Source: Populus alba (taxonomy: Eukaryota > Streptophyta > Magnoliopsida > Malpighiales > Salicaceae). From it: a stretch of DNA of 64,000 nt. The notes beneath the pieces are model-generated. The model worked only from the letters and a program-made list of their open reading frames with translations, made no database searches and was not told the DNA's origin. Both the position numbers and the translations under genes were made by a program. Below, one piece after another: positions 24,121 to 35,527 of this stretch; within the stretch, counting starts at the first letter, position 1, and each line of letters begins with the position of its first letter. The stretch spans positions 14,786,333 through 14,850,332 of the forward strand of contig NC_133293.1 of the NCBI RefSeq assembly GCF_005239225.2. Reading direction: 5' to 3'.

Positions 24121-25690
24121 TCAAGAAGATGATGCAGAGGCAGAGGCTTGGTTGAAAGGAAGCTGCTCGGCACAGCTAAGCACATCATGAGACCCGGCTT
24201 CCTCTCTGCCAACACCCATTAGGTCGAGATAATACAGGTAATGAGAGACAATGTTGTTCATTGACTCATCATCGCCTTTGCCGCAAACTTGATCCCCGTA
24301 CAGAACATTCATGGTGGTGCCAAATCCAGGTACCCTCTTGGCCAAAGTGTCATTCTTGGTAGGTTTCCATTTGCCGACAAATACATCGTGTGCTGAAGGG
24401 AGATGCTTCTTTTCTGGTGTCATCCACTTCCATATAGCAGCCTGGAAAGCTAGTGTAGCATTGTTTTCGAGGTATTCTGGATGGTTCAGCAAATCAGTCT
24501 TCAGGGCTTCCCCAGTTTTTCCATAGTTGTAGTTCCTGTAAATGGAAGCACCAGATACAAAATTAATAAACGAATGCTTGAGATTGTGAGGAGACCAGGT
24601 TAATTAAACACTGTCATGGTAGACACACGCCATCCAAAATCTGAAGATTACCTTTTGTACACTCAAAGATTGATTGTACAAACTTTCTGCTTCAAGGAAG
24701 GTAGGTGGAACCTACTATTCTTAGGAAATACTACTTACCAGAGAATTCACTTTAAATATACTACAAGAAAATATAGTCTTTTAATGTCTTCATGGAAGTG
24801 ATATTGCACGTGGAGGATGGTTAGTGGAGAATGAGTTTTGGAATTTCCGAATATTGCTTTGATGCCTTCTTACTGTTTGTATTTATCAATTAAGTGAATT
24901 CGAGGAGGGAAATATAGAAATTGGTGTGGCATGGGGGGTGGATAGATCATCAGAGATGAGAAGATGCATACCAGTAAAGAGGCAGGGCACCCCTGCCGTG
25001 ATACGAAACTCCGGGAGTGCAAGGATAGGTGTACTTGTAGTAATCATCGCAGTATGTCTTGCTGGGACTCATTTCCTTGTTGTAGCACAAACCCCATGCC
25101 AATGGTCCTCCGGTGGCCACTCCATAACCACCTGAAATAATCATCACCGATAACAGCCTTGTTCATGTGTACTTGGATTTTATATATAATGAGAGAGCAA
25201 GCATCATCGATCAAAACTACACATATGAATATATATTATCATAATAGATCAACCCCAATTTCAAAGATGAACATATATAGTATTGATTTTTCTCCTACTC
25301 ACATGAGGTTTTGCTTCCAACATGCCCAAGGAAAGCAGCAACTTCCTTCTGCCCCGTAAGTTTCCCTCCGGCGGTACCAAATCCATGAGGCTGGTATTCT
25401 GCAGCTGCAGTGATAAAAGAATGGTAATCCCAAAATCCCGAAGCATGAGCCACAGGAGTGTTACGTTTCGAAAACAAGTTTTCGAACTGGTAGGTCTGGA
25501 AAAAATCAGAAATGGTTTGGTTGCAGCAATAGGCAGACAAGCCTTTGCATTCCCACCCCTTGTCGCACACCTTCTTTCCCTTCACTATCTTCACCACTGT
25601 CTTTACTTGAGATGATTCATCTCCATTTACTACTACCACTAGCATTACTAGCAACGCCATTGTCACAAGAAAACACCATTTGGCCTCCAT
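24121..25690 (-). CDS. CTL1: Chitinase-like protein (GH19 fold, CTL1/CTL2 type)
   Basis: Complete gene of three GT-AG exons: 25303-25690, 24972-25131 and 24121-24535, encoding 320 aa, matching Arabidopsis CTL1/POM1 and CTL2. A signal peptide (MEAKWCFLVTMALLVMLVVV, cut near residue 23) sends it to the apoplast. The GH19 core runs from about residue 50 (AYCCNQTISDFFQTYQFENL) through DDYYKYTYPCTPGVSYHGRG, ALPLYWNYNYG and VPGFGTTMNVLYGDQVCG to DLMGVGREEAG. The segment where active class I/II chitinases have HETTGGW reads SKTSCGYG here, so the first catalytic Glu is absent, as in the CTL family. Known CTL1/CTL2 proteins affect cellulose assembly and crystallinity rather than cleaving chitin. The Ser/Ala-rich tail after CAEQLPF is also typical. 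CTL1 against CTL2 cannot be settled by eye. Confidence 0.95.
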
Positions 25691-25796
25691 CTTGGCTATG
25701 CCTGCACGTACGTGTCGAAGATAGAGCTTGTGTGAGCTTTGTTGGAAGTGGAGTGTAAGGAATTTCCCGGTGGTTTCTGTAAAGAATTGGAGTGTG

Positions 25797-25804
25797 TATT
25801 TAAA
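25797..25804 (-). promoter_or_regulatory. TATA-like element of the CTL gene
   Basis: TTTAAATA on the minus strand, about 105 nt upstream of the CTL ATG. Spacing suits a leader of roughly 75 nt. It is weaker than a TATATA consensus. Confidence 0.4.
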
Positions 25805-25809
25805 GAGGA

Positions 25810-26599
25810 GGTAGGAGGAGATTGCTTTGTTGGGATGAAAGGAATGGAAAATGAGTGTCTAACTTATTAGGAGAGAGAGGTTTTTCAGAGTTTTGGTGAG
25901 TTTTGCTTGCATTCTATTCTTCTTCCATTGCAAGCAAAGATTTTCTTGATATGCTGGGACGTTGAACGTTGTGGGGCTGGGCTGATAATGGCAATCTAAG
26001 CTCATTTTTTGTTTTCGTTGAGGCTCGGATGGGTTTTCTTGCATCTGCAAATTTCACCCCCAGATCTGACTCGAGGCTGCAACAGAATACAGATTGTGGG
26101 CCTCCAAATTGAAATAAGTAGAAGGCCCATGATGCTCTATACTGCTCAGTGAAATAATTTTTCTCCGTTTCTATTACAGATATTTAACTAAAATAATGTC
26201 CCCAGATTTCTTGATTTTTCGTCCACCTGTTGCGCGATTTAATGAATTTTAACCGAATTATCCATGAGTGTGGCAAGATTGGCAGCCATGTGATTCTTAA
26301 TAACAATGTGAAGCTCGTATATAAACTCTTCTCTATCTTTTTATAACTTCTATAAGTTCTTAGCCATTAAATTAATGTCTCGTAACGATTCGTAAGTTTC
26401 TTTCTTTCTTTTTGTGCGCGCGTTTTATTCCTCGTGCCAGGAATAAATAAATTAATTCTCATGGATTTTCTAATTTTGATGTGAATAGTCTATCAATTGA
26501 CGGCACTAAAAAAAAATTAACTTAATAATTATGCAAGAATTAACCTGGGAGTATTATGAATCTAATAAAATCCTATTTGCACCTTCTATATCTCTAAAA
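25810..26599. other. Upstream flank of the CTL gene
   Basis: Probable promoter DNA of the minus-strand CTL gene. It includes the moderately complex stretch 25860-26150, with AGGCCCAT and GGGCCTCC boxes near 26090-26130. No gene is seen. Confidence 0.4.
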
Positions 26600-28010
26600 T
26601 ATTAAATTTTTTTATTTTTTAAATATTTTGATGCATTAATCTCGAAAATAATTTTTAAAAAATTAAAAAAAAAATTATTTTAATTTATTTCAATATTAAA
26701 AATATTTTTAAAAAATAATCACAACTACAATTTCTAAACAAAGCTAACAAAATATAACAAGCAGCCAAGCACTTTGAATCGGGCATTAGAAAAGTAAAAT
26801 AAAGTTTGGTATGTGAACGAGTAAATAATGATTAAAATTGCAAGTATTAAGACTAAATCACTTATAATTTACATTTTAATAATTCATGAACCTAAAAATC
26901 ACCGAAATATAGATACGTGGACCTTGACTGCTGTTTTTAATCAGATAGTTAGGAAAAAAAACATCATGTGTTGATGAAAAAACATATTGACAGCATGTTC
27001 TTACTGATTGGGTGTTTGATCTTTGACGAATTAAATTCACGAGCTATCGATTAGCTAACAGCCCTTGTCGAACTCCATCAATCTTGCCTGCACAGTTGAC
27101 AAGATCCTTGCCACTAAACATTTGCCTGCACAGTTGAATGAAATCTTAAAATGTTTTAAATAAATAAATGATCGACTTTTATTGATCGGTTACAAAACAC
27201 TGTTTTTTATGTTAAGAAATTATACCACTAAACTAAATGCTCATTTGGTCATGTTAGTAGCTGTTCGGGACATGGCTGCGTTTTATAAAAATTAATTTTT
27301 TTTTTTATATATATGTTATGTAAAAAATAAATTTTTATTAAATATTTTTAAAATTAAAAATATTATTTTGATATATTTTTAAATAAAAAAAACTTTAAAA
27401 AATAATACTATTATAATACCAAATGCTACTTTCATCATCTAATGAATAGTGTAAAGAATATTAAAACTATTTTTTAATTTGTTGAGGGATGTTTGACCCC
27501 GTGTTTTAAAAAAAATTATTTTTTTAATTTTTAATTTTTTTAATTATTTTGATATTTTGATTTTAAAAATAAATAAAAAATATTTTTTTTTTAAAATACT
27601 ATTTTAAACAACCCTTGTGTTAAAAAATAATAATAAAAAAAAAGCCTTGTCAGATATGTAGGGACCGGATCTCAAAGAAAAATGAAAAGGTAGCGACAGA
27701 AACATCACAGGACATTTTCCGGTGCTAATTGACCACCATACCATTGGATTTAGATTTAACAATTTTTTTTTTTTACTGTTTTATATAAACTCAATTATTA
27801 AATGGAGCATGACCGATAGCGGTATTTTAAACTTTATCTATGAGCGTGTTTGACAGTATGGTAGCAGTTATCTTTTTAAATAGCTTTCGTGTTATACATG
27901 TCAATGATGTTTTTTCATTTTTTAAAAATTATTTTTAACATCGGCACATCAAAACGATCCAAAAAATTAATTTAAATTTAAGCAAAACATCGTTTGGAAC
28001 GCAATGCCAA
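26600..28010. repeat. Cluster of AT-rich dispersed repeats
   Basis: At least four copies or fragments of the same family, at about 26600-26755, 27280-27430, 27490-27615 and 27840-28010. The last copy shows both diagnostic ends: GTGTTTGACAGTATGGTAGC on the left and TTGGAACGCAATGCCAAA on the right. Ends resembling 'tgtttgg..ccaaac' suggest short nonautonomous DNA elements. A separate 15-bp TGCCTGCACAGTTGA motif occurs twice, near 27089 and 27123. Confidence 0.6.
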
Positions 28011-31000
28011 AAGGTGTTATGGTGTCACTGTATGGTGCTCGGATCTTGAGCAACAGAACGAGGAGGAGGCGGCTCTTTGGATATCATTGTTTTCCCCGTG
28101 CGGACACCGAATCTCGACCAACCTGACCACGACGAAGTGCCAACCACCCTTGGAGCTATACATGTACGACAATTCATGGCCACCATATCATTTGATTTGT
28201 CTTGGATATAATCATCAGTTGAAGGACCCTTTTAGTTTACTTTTGCTAATGATGTTTTTTAAAATAATTTTTATAAAAATTATATTTTTACAAAGTTTAT
28301 TATTATTTTATTTACGTGGGTGTCCGGGCCAGCTTGTGTGCACCACGACTAATCCCACAGCTCACTGAATATCCTGCAAACCCAATGAGCATGTAAGGCA
28401 CCGCAGAAAAGTTTATTATTTTTTAATATTTCATGGTGTTATTAAAAATAATTAAAAAAAATAGTGCAAATGGTTGTGCTATAAAAAAATTAAAAAATAA
28501 TTTATTAACATTTTATTTAGTCAAATTTATTAAAATAATGCAGACTATTTATGAAATATGAAAAAAGTTAAGGAGGGTGAAATTAAAAAATATACTTTTG
28601 TAAATTATTTTAAATAAAACAAATAGAAATAAAAAAATTAATCAAATATAATAAATGATAAAAATTAATTAAGAAAATATGAATAGAAAATAAATAACAA
28701 TCAAGACAACGAGGATCAAAATTGATACAAAAATTCAAAATAAATCAAATTCTAAATGACAAAATAAAAAATAATAATTTAAAATAAAATGCATAGCAAT
28801 TAAAACAATGAATATCAAATTTACTATAATCAGTAAATAATATGATATTTTTTAAAACTTTTTGCAGCTTCTAAAAAATACATTTCATCTAAAATAAAAA
28901 GAAAATATTTTTCTAAAAAACAAAAGTCAGGTTTTTTTTACTGAAATGTATTTTTCTTTTATAATTTTTTTTAATAGTAAACAAACATGAAAAGTTTGGA
29001 AAGCACTTTCCATTAAAATCATAATATTGGTTATTGTTGTTATGATCAATTCTTTACTTCTAATTTTGCTCTGTATTCTTTAAAATTATATTTTTAATGT
29101 AATCTATTTTTTTACATCTTATTTAAATTTCATTTTAACGATAGTAAATAAAAGAAAATAAAAAAAATAATTCATGAAGTGATTAACTAAGAAGAGAGAT
29201 GGAGAGGGGACTAAGGTGATTAGCGACTAGAGACAATAACATGGATTATGCCGAAGAGGAAAGGGAAAATAAATAGGATCAAGCACACTTGAAAAAAAAA
29301 ATTGAGAAGGGAAAGAAAGAAAGAGTTGATGAAGTGAAATAAGAAGAGAGACAGACAAGGGGCTAAAGACAATAACGAGGGATTATGTAAAAGAAAAAAA
29401 AAAACAGGATAAAACATGATTAAAAAAAATAATGAAATGAATTCTACACGTTGATAATTGAAAAATTAATTAATTATAGATCCAGAATGAATGAATGAAT
29501 GTATTCATGGAGTGAGATCAAACTAATCGGTGAACATGAATTTAATCTTGTTAAACCATATTGATATTAGATCAATAATATTCTTATAGTTTCGCCATGT
29601 TTGGTTTGTAATTTAAGGCTGCCAAATCTCATATTTGATCGAAGCAAAAGTCTTTTGAAAACTTGCTATATTTTGTAATAAAATACAGTAGATAAATAAA
29701 TACATACATGAATATAAATTGATCGTTTCACTTGTTAGCAAGGAGGAAGGGTTACGATTGTTCATGAAATTTAGCAGGTATCTAGAGACAGGGGCAATTA
29801 ATTCTATGCCGTGGGCCCACCCAATTTTTTTCTAACAAGAAAAATCAAAGACGGTGCAAGCATTCATAGAAAAAATGGTCATTAACTCAATCATGTTTGG
29901 TATGCTCGCACATTTCAAAAAATACAAAAAAAAAATAAAAAAAGTAACAATATAAAAAGGTAAAAAAAATTTGAATGAAGCCCGTCCAAATTAACATGTC
30001 AAAGTATATGATCTAATTATAATACAAGAGTAATCACATTAAAAATAAAATAAATAAAACTATAAAATTTTATTATCAAACAATTTAGTGTAAAAGAGTA
30101 AAATTGAAAAAAACTATTTATAAAAAAAATAAAAATAAAAGGATCAAAATCAATTCAAGGTTAAACCATCAACCTAATAATCATTAAATATAACATTAGA
30201 ATAACTTTACAGAAAGGAGACTGGAAAACAAAAGGTACAAAGATTAATTTATAATAAATATAATGTTAAATGATATTTAAAAAATTAAAAAATTTTTTAA
30301 AAAAAATTAGAGTCAACACGTGTTAATTTTTAAAATTTATGATTCATAAACTAATCCCATGAAAAATATATCCTAAAAAATAATGTTGCAATAATTCAGT
30401 TGATCAATATTTGATGAAATTAAAGAAAAATTAATTTGTATCCAGGTGAACATTAATTTTTTTTAAGAGGAAAGATATTAATTACATTGTTGCAGTGAAT
30501 ATTAATTTGTATCCAGGTGGACAGTGAATTCTCATGGGTTTTAAGTTTTTTTTTTTTTAATTAAAAACCCGGGGATGCATGGATCCATGTCACGACTAAA
30601 TTGTATCCTTGTTTTCTTAACAAACACATTATTTAGTACTTTAGTTTTAAAAATTATTAATTAGTCCTTGTATTTTTATACTTCGTCAAATAACTTGGTC
30701 CCTTTGTTAGTTTTCTGTTAATTTGGTGTTGATATGTCACGAATTTATTTCTAAAACGACCTCTCGTCAAAGTTTTAAATATTACTTACTATAAATAAAC
30801 CACAAACAAACACAAATTTGGAATCGTCTTTTATTTAAAATTGTCATTTGTTCATGTACCTGCGAGTTAGTAGAATTTTATGGGTGGCTGTGATTGTATA
30901 TTTTAAAGAAGGAAAAAAAGGAAGGAAGAGGCCAATGAATGAAGGCAGTCTGGAGATGTAAAAAAAATAATATAATTGAAATTTGAGGGACAAACTAATA

Positions 31001-31499
31001 ATTATTGTACCTGGAGGGCTTAGATTATATATTTATTAAAATTACAATGACTGGATGCATAGTTTAAACTTAAGAATTTCCATGAAAAAAGGACACATGC
31101 ATAGAAATTTTCCAAGTTATAAATCATTTAATATAAATGAAATATATTTATTAAAATATTTTTAATATACTATAGTCTTTAATCATTTAATAGACACAAA
31201 TTCATGAAAAACCAATAAAACAATTATAGAGCTACCTTCTGTGCCTCTCATAGAACTAATATTGAAAGTCGACATCTAAAAAAAAATATATTCATTAAAC
31301 TAACATATAACCTAATTGAAAAAAAAATGAAGTGTAATTTTCATAAATTATTATTGAATGATAAAATAAAAAACTAAATAAATAAAATAAAAAAAATTAA
31401 GTTGTTGAAAGGTCAAATTTAAAAAAAAAATCCTTCAAAAACAGCAAAATATCATTTCAAAATTTTACTAATCATACTGTATGTATGTATAGATTTTAA
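28011..31499. other. Gene-free AT-rich DNA with degraded repeats
   Basis: No gene is recognised. Low-complexity A/T blocks dominate 28400-30500. The stretch 30590-31030 has the 'TAGTCCTTGTATTTTTATAC..GTCAAATAACTTGGTCCC' type of sequence seen in plant dispersed repeats, with a related relic near 53330-53480. The plus-strand 124-codon ORF at 27994-28368 has no recognisable domain. Confidence 0.4.
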
Positions 31500-32004
31500 G
31501 GCCATGTTTGTTTTCCAAAAAGTAATTTCTGGAAAAACATTTTCCAAACTTTTTTGTGTTTGTTTGTTATTAGGAAAAGTTGATCAACGAAAAAACACTT
31601 TCCGGTCAACGGAAAATACTTTTCAGTCAAAGAAAAATTTGGCTTAATTTTCAAATATTAATAAGTTATTTTTTCAGCTCATTTTTCATGGCATAACCAA
31701 ACACTGGAAAATGTTTTCCAATTTATTTTTCATTACACTACCAAACATAAAAAAATACTTTATTGAAATTTATTTTTTAAAAAAAAAATTACTTTCCAAG
31801 CAAACAAATTGGGCTTAGGAAAAACACTTTTTTGAAAATCAAATCAAATTTTTTTTTTAACTGGAATATTTTCTGTTGACCGGAAAATGTTTTCCGATTA
31901 AATCAGAAAATATTTTTCATTGATCAACTTTTTTAATAATAAACAAATATAGAAAAATTTAAAAAATGTTTTTGAAAGACTACTATTTAGGAAAAAACAT
32001 GGCC
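31500..32004. mobile_element. Foldback MITE, PIF/Harbinger (Tourist-like)
   Basis: The element starts GGCCATGTTTG and ends AAAAACATGGCC, a perfect terminal inverted repeat of about ten bases. It is flanked on both sides by TAA (31497-31499 and 32005-32007), the 3-bp TTA/TAA target duplication of PIF/Harbinger elements. The inverted arms extend much further: AAAAGTTGATCAACGAAAAA near 31575 pairs with its imperfect complement near 31920, and CCGGTCAACGGAAAATACTT near 31603 pairs with the GACCGGAAAATG region near 31880. At 505 bp with no coding capacity it is nonautonomous. The transcript could fold into a long hairpin. Confidence 0.8.
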
Positions 32005-32007
32005 TAA

Positions 32008-35000
32008 AGTGTTTTTAAATTTTATAGGAGATATGACTGTTATCGCGACCACTGGTTATGCCACAGGAATGGTTACTACAGCCGTGATACGTGAAAACCA
32101 TGGTCAAAACCGAGGGCCGACATGTATTGCGCTACTGCACTTTCATTTTTAAATCAATAAACTAGTGAGTGTCGAGTGTAAAGTTCCCGTCAACGACCAC
32201 CGGTTGGTCAACAGACCATCTTCGCCCTTTGTTGATTTGAGCCAGTCGTGGGCCCTTGCCCCACACGTTGATTAACAGGATCGTTAGCTTTCCTAAGGTC
32301 TATTATATTTTTATGGCCGGGGCAAGTTCGGACATCTAAAATTTCCACATTTCCAATCCAAATTGCGAATTTAACATTCTTCGAACCCGGGAGAAAGGAA
32401 TCTATAAAGTATTTTTTATTTAAAAATTTATTAAAATAATATATTATTTATTTATTTATTTATTAAAAATTATTTTTAATACATTTTTTATTTTTTTAAA
32501 ATTATTTTTAATGCCATAATATAAAAAATATTAATTTTAAAAGATATATATATATAAATTTTTAAATTTTTTCAAAAATATTTTTTAAAATAAAAACAAA
32601 CAGATGGTCAGTATAACAAAATCCTCACTCTTTTCACCTGAAATGACGCTGTCAGATATCAATTAATAGCAACGCAGTCTATCTTTTTCATCCCTGGTTG
32701 ACTTGACATAACATCCAAAAATAAAAATATTATGAGCAGAAAAATATGGCACCTACAACTTTTTTTTTTTATTATTTTATTTTATTCAAGAAAATTTTAT
32801 CCTTCAAAAATGTACTTTTCAAGTCTAGACGAGTTAGAAAAAAATTCTAACCATTCCAAGTTTTTATATGAGGTATATATTCTGATTCAAACTCAAAATC
32901 TATTATAAATCTTAAATTCTTTATTATTATTATGCCCCTTAAAACTTTTTTTAAATAAGGTCGAGGATAGATATATTGTAAGAGTTGTCTAGTTAGGATC
33001 GTTGTTGTTTTAGTTTTTAAATTTCGAAAACAACTTTTACAGTATAGAAAATAAATAATAATGGACGAAGAACTGGGTCATAAAGAAAACAATATATAGC
33101 AACCTTTACAGTATAGAAAAAAAGCAATCAGCACCAAGTTAAAAATACAGTAACGACTCTGTCGCATGTTTTAGATAAGGAAACCTCAAACTAACTGATG
33201 AGCAATATGTCTTAAACATTTACAAGTCGGTTGCTCTGGTACATTTTAATCTGTTTATATTTTCTGTCAAAACTTTATCATTTTGTTGTATAAAATATGT
33301 ACCCTAAAGAAAAATGTAAGTAAACATGGAAAGATGGAGAAACAGTCAAGAAATGTTTGAGACCCTGTAGACATATATAGAAATTGCTTGATAATTTTTT
33401 CCAGAATTCCTGCTGTCTAGATTGGTTGTGGTTATTTTTTAAAATATTTTTTACTAAAAAATATATCAAAATCATATATTTTTTTATTTTAAAGAAAAAT
33501 ATTTTTAACATTAGCTCATCAAAATGATTTTAAAAATATCAAAAAAATATTATTTTTGAAGCAAAGAAAAAAATAAAAAAATTTTAATTTTTTTTAAAAT
33601 ACTTTTAAAACGCAAAAAACAAATAGAACTTCTCCAAGTTATATTATCACATATAGATATAATTAATTATTTAGCTAGCAAAAACGGTTACTATGATTAA
33701 AAAAATATTAGATTCCCAAGTGAAGAGGGAAAAAAAAAACTAAAGAAAGAAACATACATGATGTTCAATAACTTTAATTATTTGATCAAGAATTAATATT
33801 TCTTAACAGTTTTTTACACTGGGTCATAGGAACTCACGATTGTCTTGGACAACGTTATTTTTTAAGAAATAACTTCCCTTTATTTTAGTTTATTTTTTAT
33901 AAATTTATCATATTTTAAAATAAATATATTTATACTTAATTCATGTTTGATATTATATAATTAAGTAAAAAAATAATTTTAAAAACAAAGTTTTTAAACC
34001 TATTTGGGCTCGTTGTTTTATTAAAAAAAACACAAAAAGGATGGCAGGGCCCCCAACAACTACGAGTCGCGGGACCAGCTCAATATCAAATTCTCGTACA
34101 CATTTATTACGTGGCAGAAAAAACGACAGGAGATCCCTCTACTTCATACTTTATTTTATATTGAATAAGAACGTGTTTCGCAGTATAATAGTAATTATTT
34201 TTTAAATAATTTTTAATGCTAAAATATATATTAATGATATTTTTTTATATTTTAAAAATTATTTTTGATATCAGAACATTAAAACAATTCAAAAAATACA
34301 AACCGTATTAAATTTAAACAAATTTTTTTTTTTCAAATTTATTAGGAACACGATGCAAACGCATTCCCAAATACTTTCTAAAACCGCATTCTCAAACACT
34401 TTCTAAATCCAAGTCCTTTAAAGATGATTTCAGCCCCTTCATCCCATTTAATTAACACTTGATGGAGCCAGCTACCATTTATTTAAATCTAATTGAATAT
34501 AAAATATCAACTTTGCTTTCAATTACTGTAGCCCTCTTTGTTTGTATGCTTTAAAATATTTTTAAATTTTTTTATTTTAAATTAATATTTTTTTAATATT
34601 TTTAAATCATTTTGATACAGTAATATCAAAAATAATTTTTAAAAAATAATAAAATATTATTTTAAATAAAAAATATTTTTAAAAATAATGACAGTTATTC
34701 TTAAAAAAATAAAAAAAACTCCCAGATTTTTTTTACCTCATCCACTATAAAGTACAGGATCAAAATCAATCAAATGTACAGTTAAGACACCATACCTGTA
34801 AATAATACAGTAATAGACAAACAGTAAAATAACTTTACCCAAATAGTAGACCTCTACCGTTTTCTCCAATGTGGTAGCTTCTGTTTTCAAAATTATTATT
34901 TTTTATTTTTTGTATAAAAAAAATTATTAAATTAATATTTTAAAATGTTTTTTTATGATTTTAATATACTAATATAAAAAATATAAAAAATTATAATATA

Positions 35001-35220
35001 TTTTCAATTAAAAATAATTTTGAAAAACTTGTATTACCAAACACACATTTCCTACACTGAACACTAAAATTAAAATAATTTTAATCTCTTTGAAAAAAAA
35101 ACACCCCTGTTTCTGTCTTACTTTACAGCTCATAATAATAAAATAAAAACTGACAAAACTAATCATTATCATTATAAAAAGAAAAAGATTAAAAAAAACC
35201 CTCCTGAAAAATTCTTTCCA
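32008..35220. other. Intergenic DNA upstream of CAMTA, repeat-rich
   Basis: 32030-32400 is an unusually GC-balanced island with a 38-codon open frame starting ATGACTGTTATCGCGACC, which matches nothing I recognise. AT-rich family repeats occur at about 32405-32600, 33425-33620, 34160-34400, 34535-34720 and 34870-35055. No gene is supported. Confidence 0.45.
34160..35060. repeat. Three AT-rich dispersed repeat copies in series
   Basis: Copies at about 34160-34400, 34535-34720 and 34870-35055, each with a T-rich left arm, a central TTAAATCATTTTGATA or similar, and an A-rich right arm with AATAATTTTTAAAAAATAA. The first shows a GTGTTTCGCAGTATAATAGT left end like the copy at 27845. Confidence 0.6.
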
Positions 35221-35496
35221 TTTTTTTATACCCTGTAAATATATATCTATTTACTAGCTTTATTAACCAGCTCAGCCTCAGCTCCTCTGTCAGGTTAAAT
35301 TGACTGGTTGGCTAGAAAATCCGCAAGAAGCTTTTCTTCTGCTGTTCATTCCTCTCCCTGCGGGCGTCTAATCAGTTAATTATATGCATCTATTTTTTAA
35401 ACTATGATATTTTTGTGTTGTTGATCATCGTTTGATTGTTAATTCAGTTGATGTTTTTTTTTTTTTTTATCAGGTTGATTTTATGCGTTTTCTGAA
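35221..35496 (+). promoter_or_regulatory. Promoter and 5' leader of CAMTA, with probable leader intron
   Basis: AT-rich TATA-like sequence (AAATATATATC) lies near 35237-35247. A pyrimidine-rich leader follows (CTTTTCTTCTGCTGTTCATT). A long T tract ending TTTATCAG at 35473 looks like a splice acceptor just before the start codon, suggesting a 5'UTR intron. Its donor is not clear. Confidence 0.45.
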
Positions 35497-35527
35497 ATGG
35501 AAAGTGGATTTCCTGATCGACTTATAG
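35483..35527 (+). promoter_or_regulatory. Upstream ORF overlapping the CAMTA start codon
   Basis: An ATG at 35483 opens a 14-codon frame (MRFLKWKVDFLIDL) ending TAG at 35525-35527. It overlaps the main ATG at 35497 out of frame. Its context (TTTTATGC) is weak, while the main ATG has G at -3 and G at +4, so leaky scanning would be expected. It is in the mature leader only if the AG at 35473 is the true acceptor. Confidence 0.55.

Noticed and set aside
27994..28368. 124-codon plus-strand ORF
   Set aside because: No recognisable domain, starts inside the right end of a repeat copy and ends in AT-rich DNA; composition changes abruptly along its length.
29220..29417. 65-codon hydrophobic minus-strand ORF
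   Set aside because: Leu/Phe-rich only because the plus strand is A/G-rich; no start context or neighbours.
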